This document shows, piece by piece, positions 25,712 to 34,529 of a stretch of DNA of 64,000 nt (position 1 is the first letter of the stretch; each line of letters starts with the position of its first letter). A program made the translations under genes and the position numbers. Source of the DNA: JACMRP01 sp047302465 (lineage in GTDB: Bacteria > Bdellovibrionota > Bdellovibrionia > Bdellovibrionales > Bdellovibrionaceae). The notes beneath the pieces were generated by a model, which had not been told where the DNA came from, made no database searches, and saw nothing but the letters and a program-made list of their open reading frames with translations. The stretch covers positions 3,348,001 through 3,412,000 of the forward strand of contig NZ_CP178621.1 of the NCBI RefSeq assembly GCF_047302465.1. Reading direction: 5' to 3'.

Positions 25712-26749
25712 ATGACCACGATCATTCTGTTATTTTGCCTGACTATCACTATCTCTTTTACGTGCTCGTTGCTGGAGGCCGTGATTCTTTCAGTCACTCC
25801 GGCTTATGTTGCCGTGGCCGTGCAAAACAAAAAACGCAGCGGACTTTTGCTGCAGCATCTGAAAGAAAACCTGGATCGCCCCCTTTCAGCCATTCTGACC
25901 TTAAATACGATTTCGCATACCTTGGGTTCATCCGCTATCGCCTTTAAAGTTCAACAGCTTTTCGGCGATGAGTGGGTCACACTTTCCAGCTTCATTCTGA
26001 CTTTTGCCATTTTGATTTTCTCGGAAGTATTGCCAAAAAGTATTGGTGCTGCTCACTGGAAATTCCTTGCGCCAATGGGAGTCTATGTCATTCAGGCGAT
26101 GATCTTCTTCCTTTACCCGCTTGTTAGCATGTCGCAGTTTGTGGGCCGCTTGGTTTCAAAACCGGATCTTGCACAGGTCACTCGTGAAGAAATGATCATG
26201 ACCGCCGAACTCGGCGCCGAAGAAGGAACCCTGAAAACCAAAGAGTCCAACGTTATTAAAAATCTTCTGATGATGGATAAGATTTATGTTTCGGACATCA
26301 TGACTCCACGCTCAGTATTTTTCGCACTGGAAGCTGACATCACTGTTGATGAAGTGGTGAACAAGTACGTGCCACTCCGATTCTCGCGTATTCCGGTTTA
26401 TCGTGACAGCCTTGATAATATCATCGGCATCACTCACCGTTATAAAATCTTGGAAGCTTCTTCCGACGACCAACACACCAAACAAGTGTCGGACTTGGTG
26501 ACCCCGATTGCGTCTGTTTCAGAAAGACTGACGGTGGCTCAAGTTTTAGATTTCTTTATCAAAGAGAAAGAGCATCTTGCACTTGCCGTCGACGAGTACG
26601 GAGTCATCACTGGCTTGGTTACTTTGGAAGACGCCGTAGAAACCCTTCTAGGTGTTGAAATCGTGGATGAGTTCGACAACATCGAAGACATGCGTAAATA
26701 TGCCCTCGATCAATGGCAGATCCGCAAAAAACAATTGCGCCGCAGTTAA
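25712..26749 (+). CDS. CNNM (DUF21) membrane protein with CBS pair
   Basis: The 345-aa product has the DUF21/CNNM transmembrane domain in residues 1-150 (hydrophobic segments near 1-25, 55-75, 85-105 and 115-140; EVLPKSIG is the family signature). A CBS pair follows (DIMTPRSVFFALEAD, then RIPVYRDSLDNIIGI and VDEYGVITGLVTLEDAVETLLG). CNNM/CorC proteins transport or regulate Mg2+ and other divalent cations, with CBS domains sensing nucleotides. The C-terminal CorC_HlyC domain is missing, so this is a short form. The N-terminus is already hydrophobic at residue 4. cutA follows 18 bp later, suggesting a metal-ion-related operon with pyrE. Confidence 0.88.
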   Translation: MTTIILLFCLTITISFTCSLLEAVILSVTPAYVAVAVQNKKRSGLLLQHLKENLDRPLSAILTLNTISHTLGSSAIAFKVQQLFGDEWVTLSSFILTFAILIFSEVLPKSIGAAHWKFLAPMGVYVIQAMIFFLYPLVSMSQFVGRLVSKPDLAQVTREEMIMTAELGAEEGTLKTKESNVIKNLLMMDKIYVSDIMTPRSVFFALEADITVDEVVNKYVPLRFSRIPVYRDSLDNIIGITHRYKILEASSDDQHTKQVSDLVTPIASVSERLTVAQVLDFFIKEKEHLALAVDEYGVITGLVTLEDAVETLLGVEIVDEFDNIEDMRKYALDQWQIRKKQLRRS

Positions 26750-26767
26750 TCCTTAAGGAGTTTTCCC

Positions 26768-27088
26768 ATGAACTCTGAAATTCGTTTATTCTATGTCACC
26801 TGCCCGAGCCAAGACGTGGCTCGGAAAATCTCGTCTAAGCTCTTGAATGAGGGCCTTGTTGCCTGCGCCAACATCCTGCCGGGAATGGAGTCTATTTACT
26901 GGTGGGAGGGTAAAATCGAAACTTCGCAGGAAGTCGTGTTGATTTTAAAGGCAACAGATGTTCAATCCTCACGCATTATTGCCCGCGTTGAATCGCTGCA
27001 CCCCTATAACACGCCTTGTATTCTGTCTCTTCCCGTTGAAAAGGGCAGCGAGGCCTATGTAAGATGGCTCAAAGGGAGCCTCTTTTAA
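26768..27088 (+). CDS. cutA: Divalent-cation tolerance protein CutA
   Basis: The 106-aa product is typical of CutA1: VTCPSQDVARKISSKLLNEGLVACANI, IYWWEGKIETSQEVVLILKAT and HPYNTPCILSLPVEKGSEAYVRWL. The trimeric protein resembles PII in fold; it was named for copper tolerance, though its role remains unclear. AAGGAG lies 8 nt before the ATG. Its stop shares TAATG with the start of pyrE, so the two are translationally coupled. Confidence 0.95.
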   Translation: MNSEIRLFYVTCPSQDVARKISSKLLNEGLVACANILPGMESIYWWEGKIETSQEVVLILKATDVQSSRIIARVESLHPYNTPCILSLPVEKGSEAYVRWLKGSLF

Positions 27089-27612
27089 TGCAGAAAACCG
27101 AACTCGCGAAAAAGATCTATGAAGTGGCCCATCTCACGGGCGAATTCAAACTCCGTTCTGGCCAAACCTCTCACGAGTATTTTGATAAATATCGTTTCGA
27201 GGCCCGTCCCGAACTTCTCAAAGAAATCGCTCAACATATGAGTGCGCTGATTCCACCAGGCACTCAAGCTTTGGCGGGACTAGAAATGGGTGGAATTCCG
27301 ATTGCTACAGCTTTATCGCTGGCAACGGGTCTTCCTTGCGTCTTTGTTCGTAAAGAGGCCAAAGAGTACGGCACCTGCCAGTTTGCTGAAGGACTCGATA
27401 TTAAAGGCCTTAAACTTTGCATTATCGAAGACGTCATCACAACCGGTGGCCAAGTTATTTTGAGCTCCGAAGACTTACGTTCTATGGGAGCAATCGTGGA
27501 ACACGTTTTATGCGTGATTCATCGTGGTGGTGGCGAAGAAAAATTGAAGCAAGTGGACCTTAAGCTTCAAGCACTCTTCAACATGGAAGAACTCAAAGCG
27601 CATCTCAAATAA
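27088..27612 (+). CDS. pyrE: Orotate phosphoribosyltransferase
   Basis: PyrE joins orotate and PRPP to make OMP in pyrimidine synthesis. The 174-aa protein has GQTSHEYFDKYRFEA near the start, GLEMGGIPIATALS, the flexible-loop RKEAKEYGT, and the PRPP motif CIIEDVITTGGQVILS. The ATG at 27088 overlaps the cutA stop and AAAGGGAG precedes it. An in-frame start at 27064 lies within cutA and would only add MAQREPLL, so it is rejected. Last gene of the CNNM-cutA-pyrE operon. An imperfect hairpin without a T-run follows (about 27624-27656). Confidence 0.93.
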   Translation: MQKTELAKKIYEVAHLTGEFKLRSGQTSHEYFDKYRFEARPELLKEIAQHMSALIPPGTQALAGLEMGGIPIATALSLATGLPCVFVRKEAKEYGTCQFAEGLDIKGLKLCIIEDVITTGGQVILSSEDLRSMGAIVEHVLCVIHRGGGEEKLKQVDLKLQALFNMEELKAHLK

Positions 27613-27718
27613 GTCCCCTCGACCAAGGTGCCGGTGTGCTCGGAACCCGGCCTTGTGGGATTTGCCCGAAATAAAGCATACTATCTCTATATTAAAAATC
27701 TTCTTTAAAGGAGAAGTC

Positions 27719-28591
27719 ATGCTTCGTTTTGCAAAATTCATTGCGGCCTTGGGCCTTTTCGCAGTTCCTTTTTCTTCGCAAGCACAAGAAGAAAGCTGCA
27801 CGTCTAATTTTTTGGTGACGTCAAAACTTGAATGCGTTTCTTGCGGTATTCAGAAAGCGCATGGGAATGTTCCATCAGAAAAGTTCTTGGCACTTCTGGG
27901 ATTCGCAGCACAACACTATTATTCTGGCCTTAATCCTCACGAAAGAGATGTTGATTCTGTAGCTGCAATGAATGGCTTTTATCAGCACGTGATTCAGCAA
28001 GTCCAAGCTTACGGATACTGTGTCGGCGTCAAAGTTAAGCCAAACGGAGATCTTACTGACAAGAAGGCCTATGACAAAGTCAGCACCAATATGCTGGATC
28101 TCGTCTACCCTTCTATTACCGGCAGTAGATCAAGAGTAAGAGACGGAGAATACAATGGCCCTCTGACAGGGGATCAAATGAAAAAGATGGTTAAACATTT
28201 CGGTTTTAAAAACGAAGACGATGTTAAAACCATGTTTCAGGATGATTTCTGGAGAACGACAACTCCAGCACAGCGCCAAAAGCACTTCAGAACTTATGCA
28301 GAAAAATCTGGCGTTGTGAATGGTAGTGACGATGGCGACAATCTGAAAGAGTGCTTAAAGCAACTCAAAAACTTACATACTGGAACTACTGATTTCAACC
28401 TGAACAGCCCCAACGAAGCGAATCAAAAATTCTGTAAGACCGTGGCTGGCGAGTGCGGTATCGCAAGCAGCTTCTGTATGGGTAACACAGCTCCAGCACC
28501 AGTGCCTGCGAGTTCTTCAGGCAACAACCAACCTGTCAGAAGAAATCTCTACAACTCAACGAATAGCAGCACTGCAACGGGTGCTCACTAA
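27719..28591 (+). CDS. Exported protein of unknown function
   Basis: The 290-aa product begins at ATG 27719, with AAAGGAG 6 nt upstream and a signal peptide (FIAALGLFAVPFSSQAQ). Upstream in-frame codons lack a ribosome site and a leader. The mature protein opens with three Cys in a short span (ESCTSNF, LECVSCGIQ) and has more later (YGYCVGVK, KECLKQL, KFCKTVAGECGIASSFC), so it is disulfide-bonded. The C-terminus is a Ser/Ala/Pro/Asn linker-like tail. I recognise no family. Confidence 0.8.
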   Translation: MLRFAKFIAALGLFAVPFSSQAQEESCTSNFLVTSKLECVSCGIQKAHGNVPSEKFLALLGFAAQHYYSGLNPHERDVDSVAAMNGFYQHVIQQVQAYGYCVGVKVKPNGDLTDKKAYDKVSTNMLDLVYPSITGSRSRVRDGEYNGPLTGDQMKKMVKHFGFKNEDDVKTMFQDDFWRTTTPAQRQKHFRTYAEKSGVVNGSDDGDNLKECLKQLKNLHTGTTDFNLNSPNEANQKFCKTVAGECGIASSFCMGNTAPAPVPASSSGNNQPVRRNLYNSTNSSTATGAH

Positions 28592-28616
28592 TTTTGATTC
28601 TGTAACAAGGACAAAT

Positions 28617-28648
28617 AAAAAACCCGGAAGAGATTCCGGGTTTTTTTA
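28617..28648. terminator. Bidirectional terminator
   Basis: The stem AACCCGGAA/TTCCGGGTT with a GAGA loop is flanked by A-run and T-run, between convergent genes. Confidence 0.94.
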
Positions 28649-28663
28649 TTTTGTGCTTTCCAA

Positions 28664-29263
28664 TTACTGATATTTTACGCTGCAACCATAAGGTTTGCTG
28701 GTTTCTTTCGAGATCTTCTCGCCCTTCTCAGCACTTGCAACTGCTCTGACAATATAATTCTCTGCTGTGGCGATTGTTTTCGGATCTGCAGAATCGTTGC
28801 TATCAATCGCCCCGTTGTATCTCAAGACGCCTTGCTGGTCGATCAAGTACATATGTGGAGTGGTCTTAGCTCCGTAAGCTTTCCCCATGTCTCCTTTTTC
28901 ATCCAACAAGATAGCCGTAGCCTTGCTACCTTCTTTAGCGCCATTCTTCACGGCGTCTGCCGCTGCAAGATGCCCTTGTTTGCCCGGAGCTGAAGAAATC
29001 ACGGTCAACCATACGACGCCTTTACCAGTCATATCGGTCTGAAGCTTTTGCATGTTCTTGCTGTCATAGTGTTTGCGAACGTAAGGACAATCTTTGTTGT
29101 ACCACTCAAGAACAACATTCTTTCCTTTGTAGTCTGAAAGTTTATGCGTTTTCCCTGCTGCATCTGCCACAGAAAAATCTGGAGCAGCACTGCCCACCTT
29201 GGCATCGGCCAATGCAAAACTTCCGGCAAGACTTACTACGAGAGCAAATATCATTTGTTTCAT
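28664..29263 (-). CDS. Exported redoxin (AhpC/TSA-like, DCP-x-V type)
   Basis: The 199-aa product has a signal peptide (FALVVSLAGSFALA) and a thioredoxin-fold domain opening APDFSVADAAGKTHKLSDYKGKNVVLEWY. The active site NKDCPYVRKHY has one Cys where thioredoxins have CxxC. Later are KTTPHMYLIDQQG, with the cis-Pro, and a C-terminal GCSVKY whose Cys might act as resolving partner. This branch is usually annotated as AhpC/TSA or thioredoxin-like. Its ATG overlaps the stop of the DsbD-like gene (ATGA), so it is probably reduced by, or works with, that transporter in the periplasm. Confidence 0.88.
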   Translation of the reverse strand: MKQMIFALVVSLAGSFALADAKVGSAAPDFSVADAAGKTHKLSDYKGKNVVLEWYNKDCPYVRKHYDSKNMQKLQTDMTGKGVVWLTVISSAPGKQGHLAAADAVKNGAKEGSKATAILLDEKGDMGKAYGAKTTPHMYLIDQQGVLRYNGAIDSNDSADPKTIATAENYIVRAVASAEKGEKISKETSKPYGCSVKYQ

Positions 29264-31269
29264 GGTTCTTTCTCCTTGTTGAATAAATCGGTGATAATCC
29301 CTTTAGTTAAAATTTCTGGAAGCAACTCAGGTGTCTTAGAGCCCTTTCTATAAAACACATACAACGGCAAAGAGTTCCTACCATAACCAGCTAGGGCCTT
29401 GGTAATCACAGGATCCTTGTCAGTCCAATCAGCTTTATAGAGCTGCACATTCTGAGTCTTAAAGAGCGCTTGAATATCTTCGGTGTTGAGCACGAGTTTT
29501 TTGTTCACTTGGCATGTGATACACCACGCAGCTGTGAAATCGATAAACACAGATTTTCCAGCTGTGACCTCTTTCGTAATCACCTGTGGATCAAATTTTA
29601 GCCACGCCTCTGTCGCCACACTCTTCTCAGCTACCGCCGGTGTTCTCGGCATTGCCGCCAAACCAAGGAGTGAAATCACAAAACCTACAGCCAAGAGCGC
29701 CTGGCTAAGACGCTCATTAGAAATCTGACGAGCTCCCCAAATCCATACACTCACGATCAAAAACAGCGCCAGCAGGTATAACACCCCATCTGCACTGATC
29801 TGATGAGACAACACCCACAACAACCAAAGCACGGTCGCAAAGAGTGGGAACGCTAAAAACTCTTTTAGCTTTTGCATCCATGCGCCGGGCTTCGGTAAAA
29901 ACTTAAGTGCTTGCGGAAAGTAAGAAAGCCACAAGAACGGAGCTGCCATCCCTAAACCAAGCCCTGCAAAAATCAGCAAGGTGCTTGCCGCGGGCAATGC
30001 TAACGAGGCACCTAGGGCTGCACCCATAAAGGGAGCTGTACAAGGCGTCGCTACAACTGTTGCAAGAACCCCCGTCATGAAAGAGCCTCCGTAGGAAGAG
30101 CTCACCTTCGTCGCACCTAAATAAGTTAAAGACTGACCGATCTCGAAAGTTCCCAAAAAGTTCAGACCCAACCAGAAAAAGAGCAACGCAATCGCCGACG
30201 CAATCAACGGAGATTGCAATTGGAACCCCCACCCGATTTGCTCGCCACCAGCACGCAAGATCAGCAATATACTGCCGAGAGCAACGAAGGACGCCAGTAC
30301 CCCCAAAGTGTAAAACCACCCTGAGATACGCAAGACTTTAGGATCTTTATCCGGAGCCAAAAAACTTAAGACTTTGATTGAAAGAACAGGAAACACGCAC
30401 GGCATGAAATTCAGAATGAACCCACCAAGCAAAGCCCAAAACAAAATCAGTGCGATGTTGCCTGATGCTGCTTTCTCAAGATTCACTTCATAGCCACTCT
30501 TTTTCTTTTGCGCATCTTCAACGACAACCAGAAAGCGAGAGTCCGAAAAGTTCTTCTTGGAAGTATCCTGCAGTGCAAACTGCACATTGTACTGAGATTC
30601 TTCAGGCACAACCGTCGGAGCCGTCGCCTTGAAGCTTTCCCCGTCTTCCGGGAATATTTCGATATTTTTAGGCTTGAAAGAGGAAGGAAGAGTCAGGCGA
30701 GCATCTAGTGTCGAGCTATCCTGTTTTAAAACTTTGAGACTTGTTCCGGCAGGTGCTGATTGAGGATATGAGAATCGGCCAAAGATTTTCTCTGGAGGAC
30801 CCGTTTGTGCAGAGTGTGGAATTTCTTTTCTCAACTCCGCGAAATAAGGAATACACTCTGTTTTACAAACCAAAAACTCTAGCTTCAAGTTAGAGACTAT
30901 AGGTTTTTCAGCTTGATCAGGCTCTAAATCAAAAACAAAAAGCGCCTCGTGCGAATAACCTAAGTTTACGAGTCCGCCCATAGCAATTCGCTCTGGCAAA
31001 GGCCAATACTCTTGAGCAATCTTGGCGTTCTGAAGATTCCAAGACCATTTGGGGGCGGCTCCGGAATCTCCGGAATTTTTCCAATAGATGTGCCAGTCTT
31101 TCTGCAAAGAAAAGTGAATTCCTAAAGAAACCTTCTGCGAAGAGTTCCAAGATTTTGTTTTGCTAAGAAGACTGACTTTACCCTGAGTAAAAGGATAAAT
31201 ATCGGAAACTGCCGATACAGGCAGAGCAAATAAAAGAATCAAACAGATCAGACTCGTTAGTTTTGCCAT
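29260..31269 (-). CDS. DsbD-like thiol:disulfide interchange protein
   Basis: This 669-aa inner-membrane protein carries electrons from cytoplasmic thioredoxin to the periplasm. After a signal peptide (ICLILLFALPVSA) there is a periplasmic N-terminal domain of about 260 residues (DsbD-alpha-like). Next is a DsbD membrane core with Cys in NFMPCVFPVLS and VVATPCTAPFMG, and a C-terminal thioredoxin domain with CITC (Cys583/Cys586). The ATG at 31269 is chosen because the signal peptide starts there. There is no Shine-Dalgarno, and a perfect TATAAT ends 6 nt upstream, so the mRNA is probably leaderless. The partner redoxin gene overlaps at the 3' end. ScsB-like proteins are an alternative name. 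Confidence 0.92.
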   Translation of the reverse strand: MAKLTSLICLILLFALPVSAVSDIYPFTQGKVSLLSKTKSWNSSQKVSLGIHFSLQKDWHIYWKNSGDSGAAPKWSWNLQNAKIAQEYWPLPERIAMGGLVNLGYSHEALFVFDLEPDQAEKPIVSNLKLEFLVCKTECIPYFAELRKEIPHSAQTGPPEKIFGRFSYPQSAPAGTSLKVLKQDSSTLDARLTLPSSFKPKNIEIFPEDGESFKATAPTVVPEESQYNVQFALQDTSKKNFSDSRFLVVVEDAQKKKSGYEVNLEKAASGNIALILFWALLGGFILNFMPCVFPVLSIKVLSFLAPDKDPKVLRISGWFYTLGVLASFVALGSILLILRAGGEQIGWGFQLQSPLIASAIALLFFWLGLNFLGTFEIGQSLTYLGATKVSSSYGGSFMTGVLATVVATPCTAPFMGAALGASLALPAASTLLIFAGLGLGMAAPFLWLSYFPQALKFLPKPGAWMQKLKEFLAFPLFATVLWLLWVLSHQISADGVLYLLALFLIVSVWIWGARQISNERLSQALLAVGFVISLLGLAAMPRTPAVAEKSVATEAWLKFDPQVITKEVTAGKSVFIDFTAAWCITCQVNKKLVLNTEDIQALFKTQNVQLYKADWTDKDPVITKALAGYGRNSLPLYVFYRKGSKTPELLPEILTKGIITDLFNKEKEP

Positions 31270-31275
31270 TCCAAG

Positions 31276-31305
31276 ATTATAGACAGGATTTCCGACAAGG
31301 AACAA
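31276..31305 (-). promoter_or_regulatory. Promoter of the DsbD-like gene (leaderless)
   Basis: On the minus strand: -35 TTGTTC (31300-31305), 18-nt spacer ending CTGTC, -10 TATAAT (31276-31281). Normal spacing places the first transcribed base at or within a base of the ATG at 31269. Confidence 0.65.
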
Positions 31306-31417
31306 ATGACTCCTTCTTCCATCAAGAAATTTTGTCATTTGCACATAAATTCAAGACAGATCCACTTGCATTTGATTTTCATCTCAAGGGGATCCGTTTA
31401 TTGAAAGCTTTTAGGAC

Positions 31418-32260
31418 TTATTTTTCAGCGACAACATAGGCAATCCAGCTATCGCAGGATTCGCCCTTTTCTGTACGAGTGAAAACACCATTGCCCGAAC
31501 CATCACGGGCTGTGCCTTCCCAATAGATATGGGTCTTTTTAAAGCCCGCTTCCATCATGATCTCGCGGAGCTCTGGAATAGACCACAAGCGCCAGTCATA
31601 AGTGAAAACCTTTTCGATCTTCCGACCGCCGACGCGGAAATGGATATAGAACAAAGCTTCATTAGAAACTGGATCAAAATTAGCTTGGTCCCAGTAATAA
31701 GTAAAACCATCCATTTTGATAGTGTCCTCGATAGGGCCTTGGCATTGAGAGCCGCCAAAAACATCCACCAAGAAAACGCCATCTTTTGCGAGGCTCTTAT
31801 ACACGTTAGTGAAATAGAGCTTCATCACTTCACGAGACTTAAAGCAGAAGTAAGAGAAATTCATTGCCGCAACCACATCCGCCTTTGGCAGGTTCGAATG
31901 AAGGACGTTGCCCTCTATAAGCTGCATGCGTTTTTGTTGCTCAGGACGAATCTTAGAAAGGTAATTCGCCTTCCCATATGCCATCGGCTCTGGATCTAAA
32001 TCCACCCCGATGGAGTTATGCTTAGGATCCAACTTAATCCACTCTGTCGACAAAGCAAAAGTGCCGCAGAAGTCTTCACGGAAAGTACGAGCACTCTTTT
32101 TCTTAAGCTCTTTGTAGGTGTCGCGGATAAACTCAACATCATTCTCTGCAGACTGAACCGCACGACGATAGAGATCATATTTATCAACAACGATGCGCGC
32201 GCGTTTTTTGTTAACACGGCGGCGCACTTTCTTTCTGTGAATTGTACTTTGCTTTGCCAT
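31418..32260 (-). CDS. Class I SAM-dependent methyltransferase
   Basis: The 280-aa product has a very basic N-terminus (HRKKVRRRVNKKRARIV), then REDFCGTFALSTEWI as the SAM-binding start, GVDLDPEPMAYGKANY as motif II, and VVAAMNFSYFCFKS and GVFLVDVFGG as later strands of the Rossmann fold. The basic head may bind nucleic acid or be a flexible tail. No substrate can be assigned. Its ATG overlaps the stop of the E1-beta gene (TAATG), so it is co-translated with the dehydrogenase subunits. Confidence 0.8.
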   Translation of the reverse strand: MAKQSTIHRKKVRRRVNKKRARIVVDKYDLYRRAVQSAENDVEFIRDTYKELKKKSARTFREDFCGTFALSTEWIKLDPKHNSIGVDLDPEPMAYGKANYLSKIRPEQQKRMQLIEGNVLHSNLPKADVVAAMNFSYFCFKSREVMKLYFTNVYKSLAKDGVFLVDVFGGSQCQGPIEDTIKMDGFTYYWDQANFDPVSNEALFYIHFRVGGRKIEKVFTYDWRLWSIPELREIMMEAGFKKTHIYWEGTARDGSGNGVFTRTEKGESCDSWIAYVVAEK

Positions 32261-33315
32261 TAAGGCACTTCCGCAACTACTTCACGAATTGCTACTTCAA
32301 TGTCGCTGATTTGCGGTACAGAGTTCTTCTCAAGATTTGGCGCAAGCCCGATGCCTGGAAGGTTCTTACCAGCCAAGACACGCGGACGAGCCATCAAATG
32401 ATAGAAGCACTCTTGAGTCGTTCTGTAAGCCAAATGCTCACCGAAGTTCGTGACCTCAGTGTCTTCGTTCACGAAGAGCACGCGGCCTGTTTTCTCGACA
32501 GAGTTTTTAATCATCTGCCAGTCATAAGGATAAATAGAACGAAGGTCGATCACTTCAACAGAGATTCCTTCTTGAGCCAGCTTTTCAGCCACTTCATTAC
32601 ACAAGTGAACCATACGGCTGTAGGTAACCACAGTGATGTGCTCGCCTGGGTGAGTGATTTTACCCACGCCGATTGGAACCATATACTCTTCAAGCTCTGG
32701 CCAACGAGGCTTCCAACCTGCAAAGTTTTGTACTGGCTTATCAATCATGGCTTTGAGTTCTTTTTCATCCGCAGGCTCGCCTGGGATCAACTCATCACCT
32801 TTATGGCGCATCAACGCTTTTGATTTCAAATAAAGAACCGGATTTGGATCTTGGATCGCTGACAACATTAATCCGTAAGCGTCCAAAGGATTCGAAGGCA
32901 TCACAACCTTCCAGCCCGGCAAACGAGAAGCCCAAGCATCGAAAGAGTGCGAGTGATAAACGGAACCGAAGATCCCCGCCCCCACTGGAGTCATAACAAC
33001 CATTGGCAGCTGAACTTGGCCGTTTGTGCACCACAAAGTATTACCGGCGATTTTCAACAAATCGATAGTATTGAAAATATAATCCCCGAATTGGATTTCA
33101 GCGACACAGCGATCGCCAGTCATCGCAATACCCATCGCGATACCGATGATACCACGCTCATCCAAAGGTGAATTCCATGCGGTCTTCAAACCTTGAGTCG
33201 CCGTGAAAACGCCACCAAGTGGAGCGCCCACGTCTTGTCCAAAAATATCTTTTACACCTAAATGTTTTTCACCGTAGTGAAGAGCCATTCTGATGGCTTG
33301 AGCTACACTGGCCAT
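32260..33315 (-). CDS. 2-oxoacid dehydrogenase E1 beta subunit
   Basis: The 351-aa protein has the transketolase-like pyrimidine-binding domain of E1-beta (GVFTATQGLKTAW, LDERGIIGIAMGIAMTGDR, AEIQFGDYIFNTIDLL). A C-terminal domain follows (GVGKITHPGEHITVVTYSRM, VEVIDLRSIYPYDWQMIKNS). With E1-alpha it decarboxylates pyruvate or branched-chain 2-oxo acids using thiamine diphosphate and passes the acyl group to the E2 lipoyl protein. Sequence style is closer to branched-chain (Bkd) E1-beta than to AceE, but pyruvate is possible. The ATG at 33315 overlaps the E1-alpha stop (TAATG) and has GGAGG upstream; an upstream in-frame start falls inside E1-alpha. Confidence 0.9.
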   Translation of the reverse strand: MASVAQAIRMALHYGEKHLGVKDIFGQDVGAPLGGVFTATQGLKTAWNSPLDERGIIGIAMGIAMTGDRCVAEIQFGDYIFNTIDLLKIAGNTLWCTNGQVQLPMVVMTPVGAGIFGSVYHSHSFDAWASRLPGWKVVMPSNPLDAYGLMLSAIQDPNPVLYLKSKALMRHKGDELIPGEPADEKELKAMIDKPVQNFAGWKPRWPELEEYMVPIGVGKITHPGEHITVVTYSRMVHLCNEVAEKLAQEGISVEVIDLRSIYPYDWQMIKNSVEKTGRVLFVNEDTEVTNFGEHLAYRTTQECFYHLMARPRVLAGKNLPGIGLAPNLEKNSVPQISDIEVAIREVVAEVP

Positions 33316-34385
33316 TAGAATTTCCTCCAATCTGCATTTTCGCTTCCAACAAAGACATTTTCCCAAACAGATTCCGCAGTCGGAGCTGGCTCTGTGCGCG
33401 CTTGTTGTTGCGCTAACACGCCTTCCTCTTCGTACTCTTCCCAGATCTTCAATGCTTCAGCTTTCGTAAGAAGGCCTGCATCAATGAGTCGTTTCTCAAA
33501 CGCATGAACCGGATCTACTAATTCCGTTTTGCGATTTGCACCGTCCGCTGAAGAGTGACCGTACAAACGAGACACTTTCACTTCAACGAAAGAAGGCTTG
33601 CCGGTTTTACGGATGTAATCCATTTCTTCTTTCAATGACAAGTAAGCCTCAACAGGATCATTGCCGTTGATCACGCGAGAGCGAATGTTAAACGCCTTCG
33701 CACGGTCTGCAATCTGAGTTTCCCCATGCTGACCATCATACGGAGTAGAAATACCAAAACCGTTATTTTGCACAGTAATCAAAACTGGAAGCTCTTGGCC
33801 TTTACGGGAAGCCCATACCAAGCAAGTTGCGAAATCGCCTTCCGCAGTTCCAGCATCACCGCCAGTTACAATACTAATAGCTTTGTGACCCGCGCGTTTT
33901 TGCGCATGAGCCGTACCGCAAGCCAGTGGATATTGAACTTCGATCGGAGAAGTCACAGGCGCCACATTCCATTTCGGAAAGCAGTAGTGACCAGCAAAAT
34001 TTCTGCCGCCAGTCGAAGGATCTGTTGAACGATTCATCATCAAGCGAGCCGCATCCAGCATTGGCATCCCTAAAGCCACCATCGTTGGCGTACAGCGATA
34101 GTGCAAGTGAAGCCAGTCATGCTCAAGGCCCTGACCCTTCTTCGCTAAGAGCCCGAGTGGAACGCCAAAAGCTTCCTCCCCAGGACCGCCGATCCAGAAA
34201 TAACCTTCTCCGGCTTTGTAGATTTTAATCAAACGCTCTTCAAGAACGCGGGACTTCACCATCAGATTGTGAAACTTCAAAAGGAGATCGTCGGAAAGTC
34301 CGCCGAAATCAGTTTTGGTTTTTTTAGGCGCAGCCTTTTTAACGGCCTTTGATTTTGCCGATGCTTTGGTAGTCTTTTTCGACAT
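33315..34385 (-). CDS. 2-oxoacid dehydrogenase E1 alpha subunit
   Basis: The 356-aa product starts with a Lys/Ala/Ser-rich tail of about 25 residues, then the E1-alpha domain (HNLMVKSRVLEERL, GGPGEEAFGVPLG). The thiamine-diphosphate/Mg site reads GGDAGTAEGDFATCLVW then VLITVQNN; the usual GDG is GDA here. YGHSSADGANRK is the phosphorylation-loop region. The ATG at 34385 is chosen because GGAGG lies 9 nt upstream. It forms a three-gene operon with E1-beta and the methyltransferase. No E2 or E3 gene is nearby, so those must be elsewhere in the genome. Confidence 0.9.
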   Translation of the reverse strand: MSKKTTKASAKSKAVKKAAPKKTKTDFGGLSDDLLLKFHNLMVKSRVLEERLIKIYKAGEGYFWIGGPGEEAFGVPLGLLAKKGQGLEHDWLHLHYRCTPTMVALGMPMLDAARLMMNRSTDPSTGGRNFAGHYCFPKWNVAPVTSPIEVQYPLACGTAHAQKRAGHKAISIVTGGDAGTAEGDFATCLVWASRKGQELPVLITVQNNGFGISTPYDGQHGETQIADRAKAFNIRSRVINGNDPVEAYLSLKEEMDYIRKTGKPSFVEVKVSRLYGHSSADGANRKTELVDPVHAFEKRLIDAGLLTKAEALKIWEEYEEEGVLAQQQARTEPAPTAESVWENVFVGSENADWRKF

Positions 34386-34421
34386 TATAGGGAGCCTCCA
34401 GAGTAGGTTTATGTAAGCGAT

Positions 34422-34444
34422 AAGAGGCCTTTTTGTCGCCTCTT
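34422..34444 (-). other. Hairpin upstream of E1-alpha
   Basis: A 7-bp perfect inverted repeat (AAGAGGC/GCCTCTT) with a 9-nt loop. No T-run follows on either strand, so it is not a standard terminator. Role unknown. Confidence 0.4.
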
Positions 34445-34474
34445 TATTGAATTGACACGCATCGCCAATAGGCA

Positions 34475-34506
34475 TAAAAAAAGCCCCGGTTTCCCAGGGC
34501 TTCTTC
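34475..34506 (-). terminator. Rho-independent terminator of the S41 protease gene
   Basis: On the minus strand AAGCCCTGG, GAAA loop, CCGGGGCTT and seven T, just after the stop at 34530. The stem has one mismatch. Confidence 0.88.
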
Positions 34507-34529
34507 AGTTTGAATTTAAGTCTTAGAGC

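Noticed and set aside
12595..34385. FabH and the E1 pair as a branched-chain fatty-acid module
   Set aside because: The genes are 18 kb apart in different operons; the link is only biochemical and not supported by the layout.
34422..34444. Terminator in front of E1-alpha
   Set aside because: The inverted repeat lacks a T-run on either strand; listed only as a hairpin.
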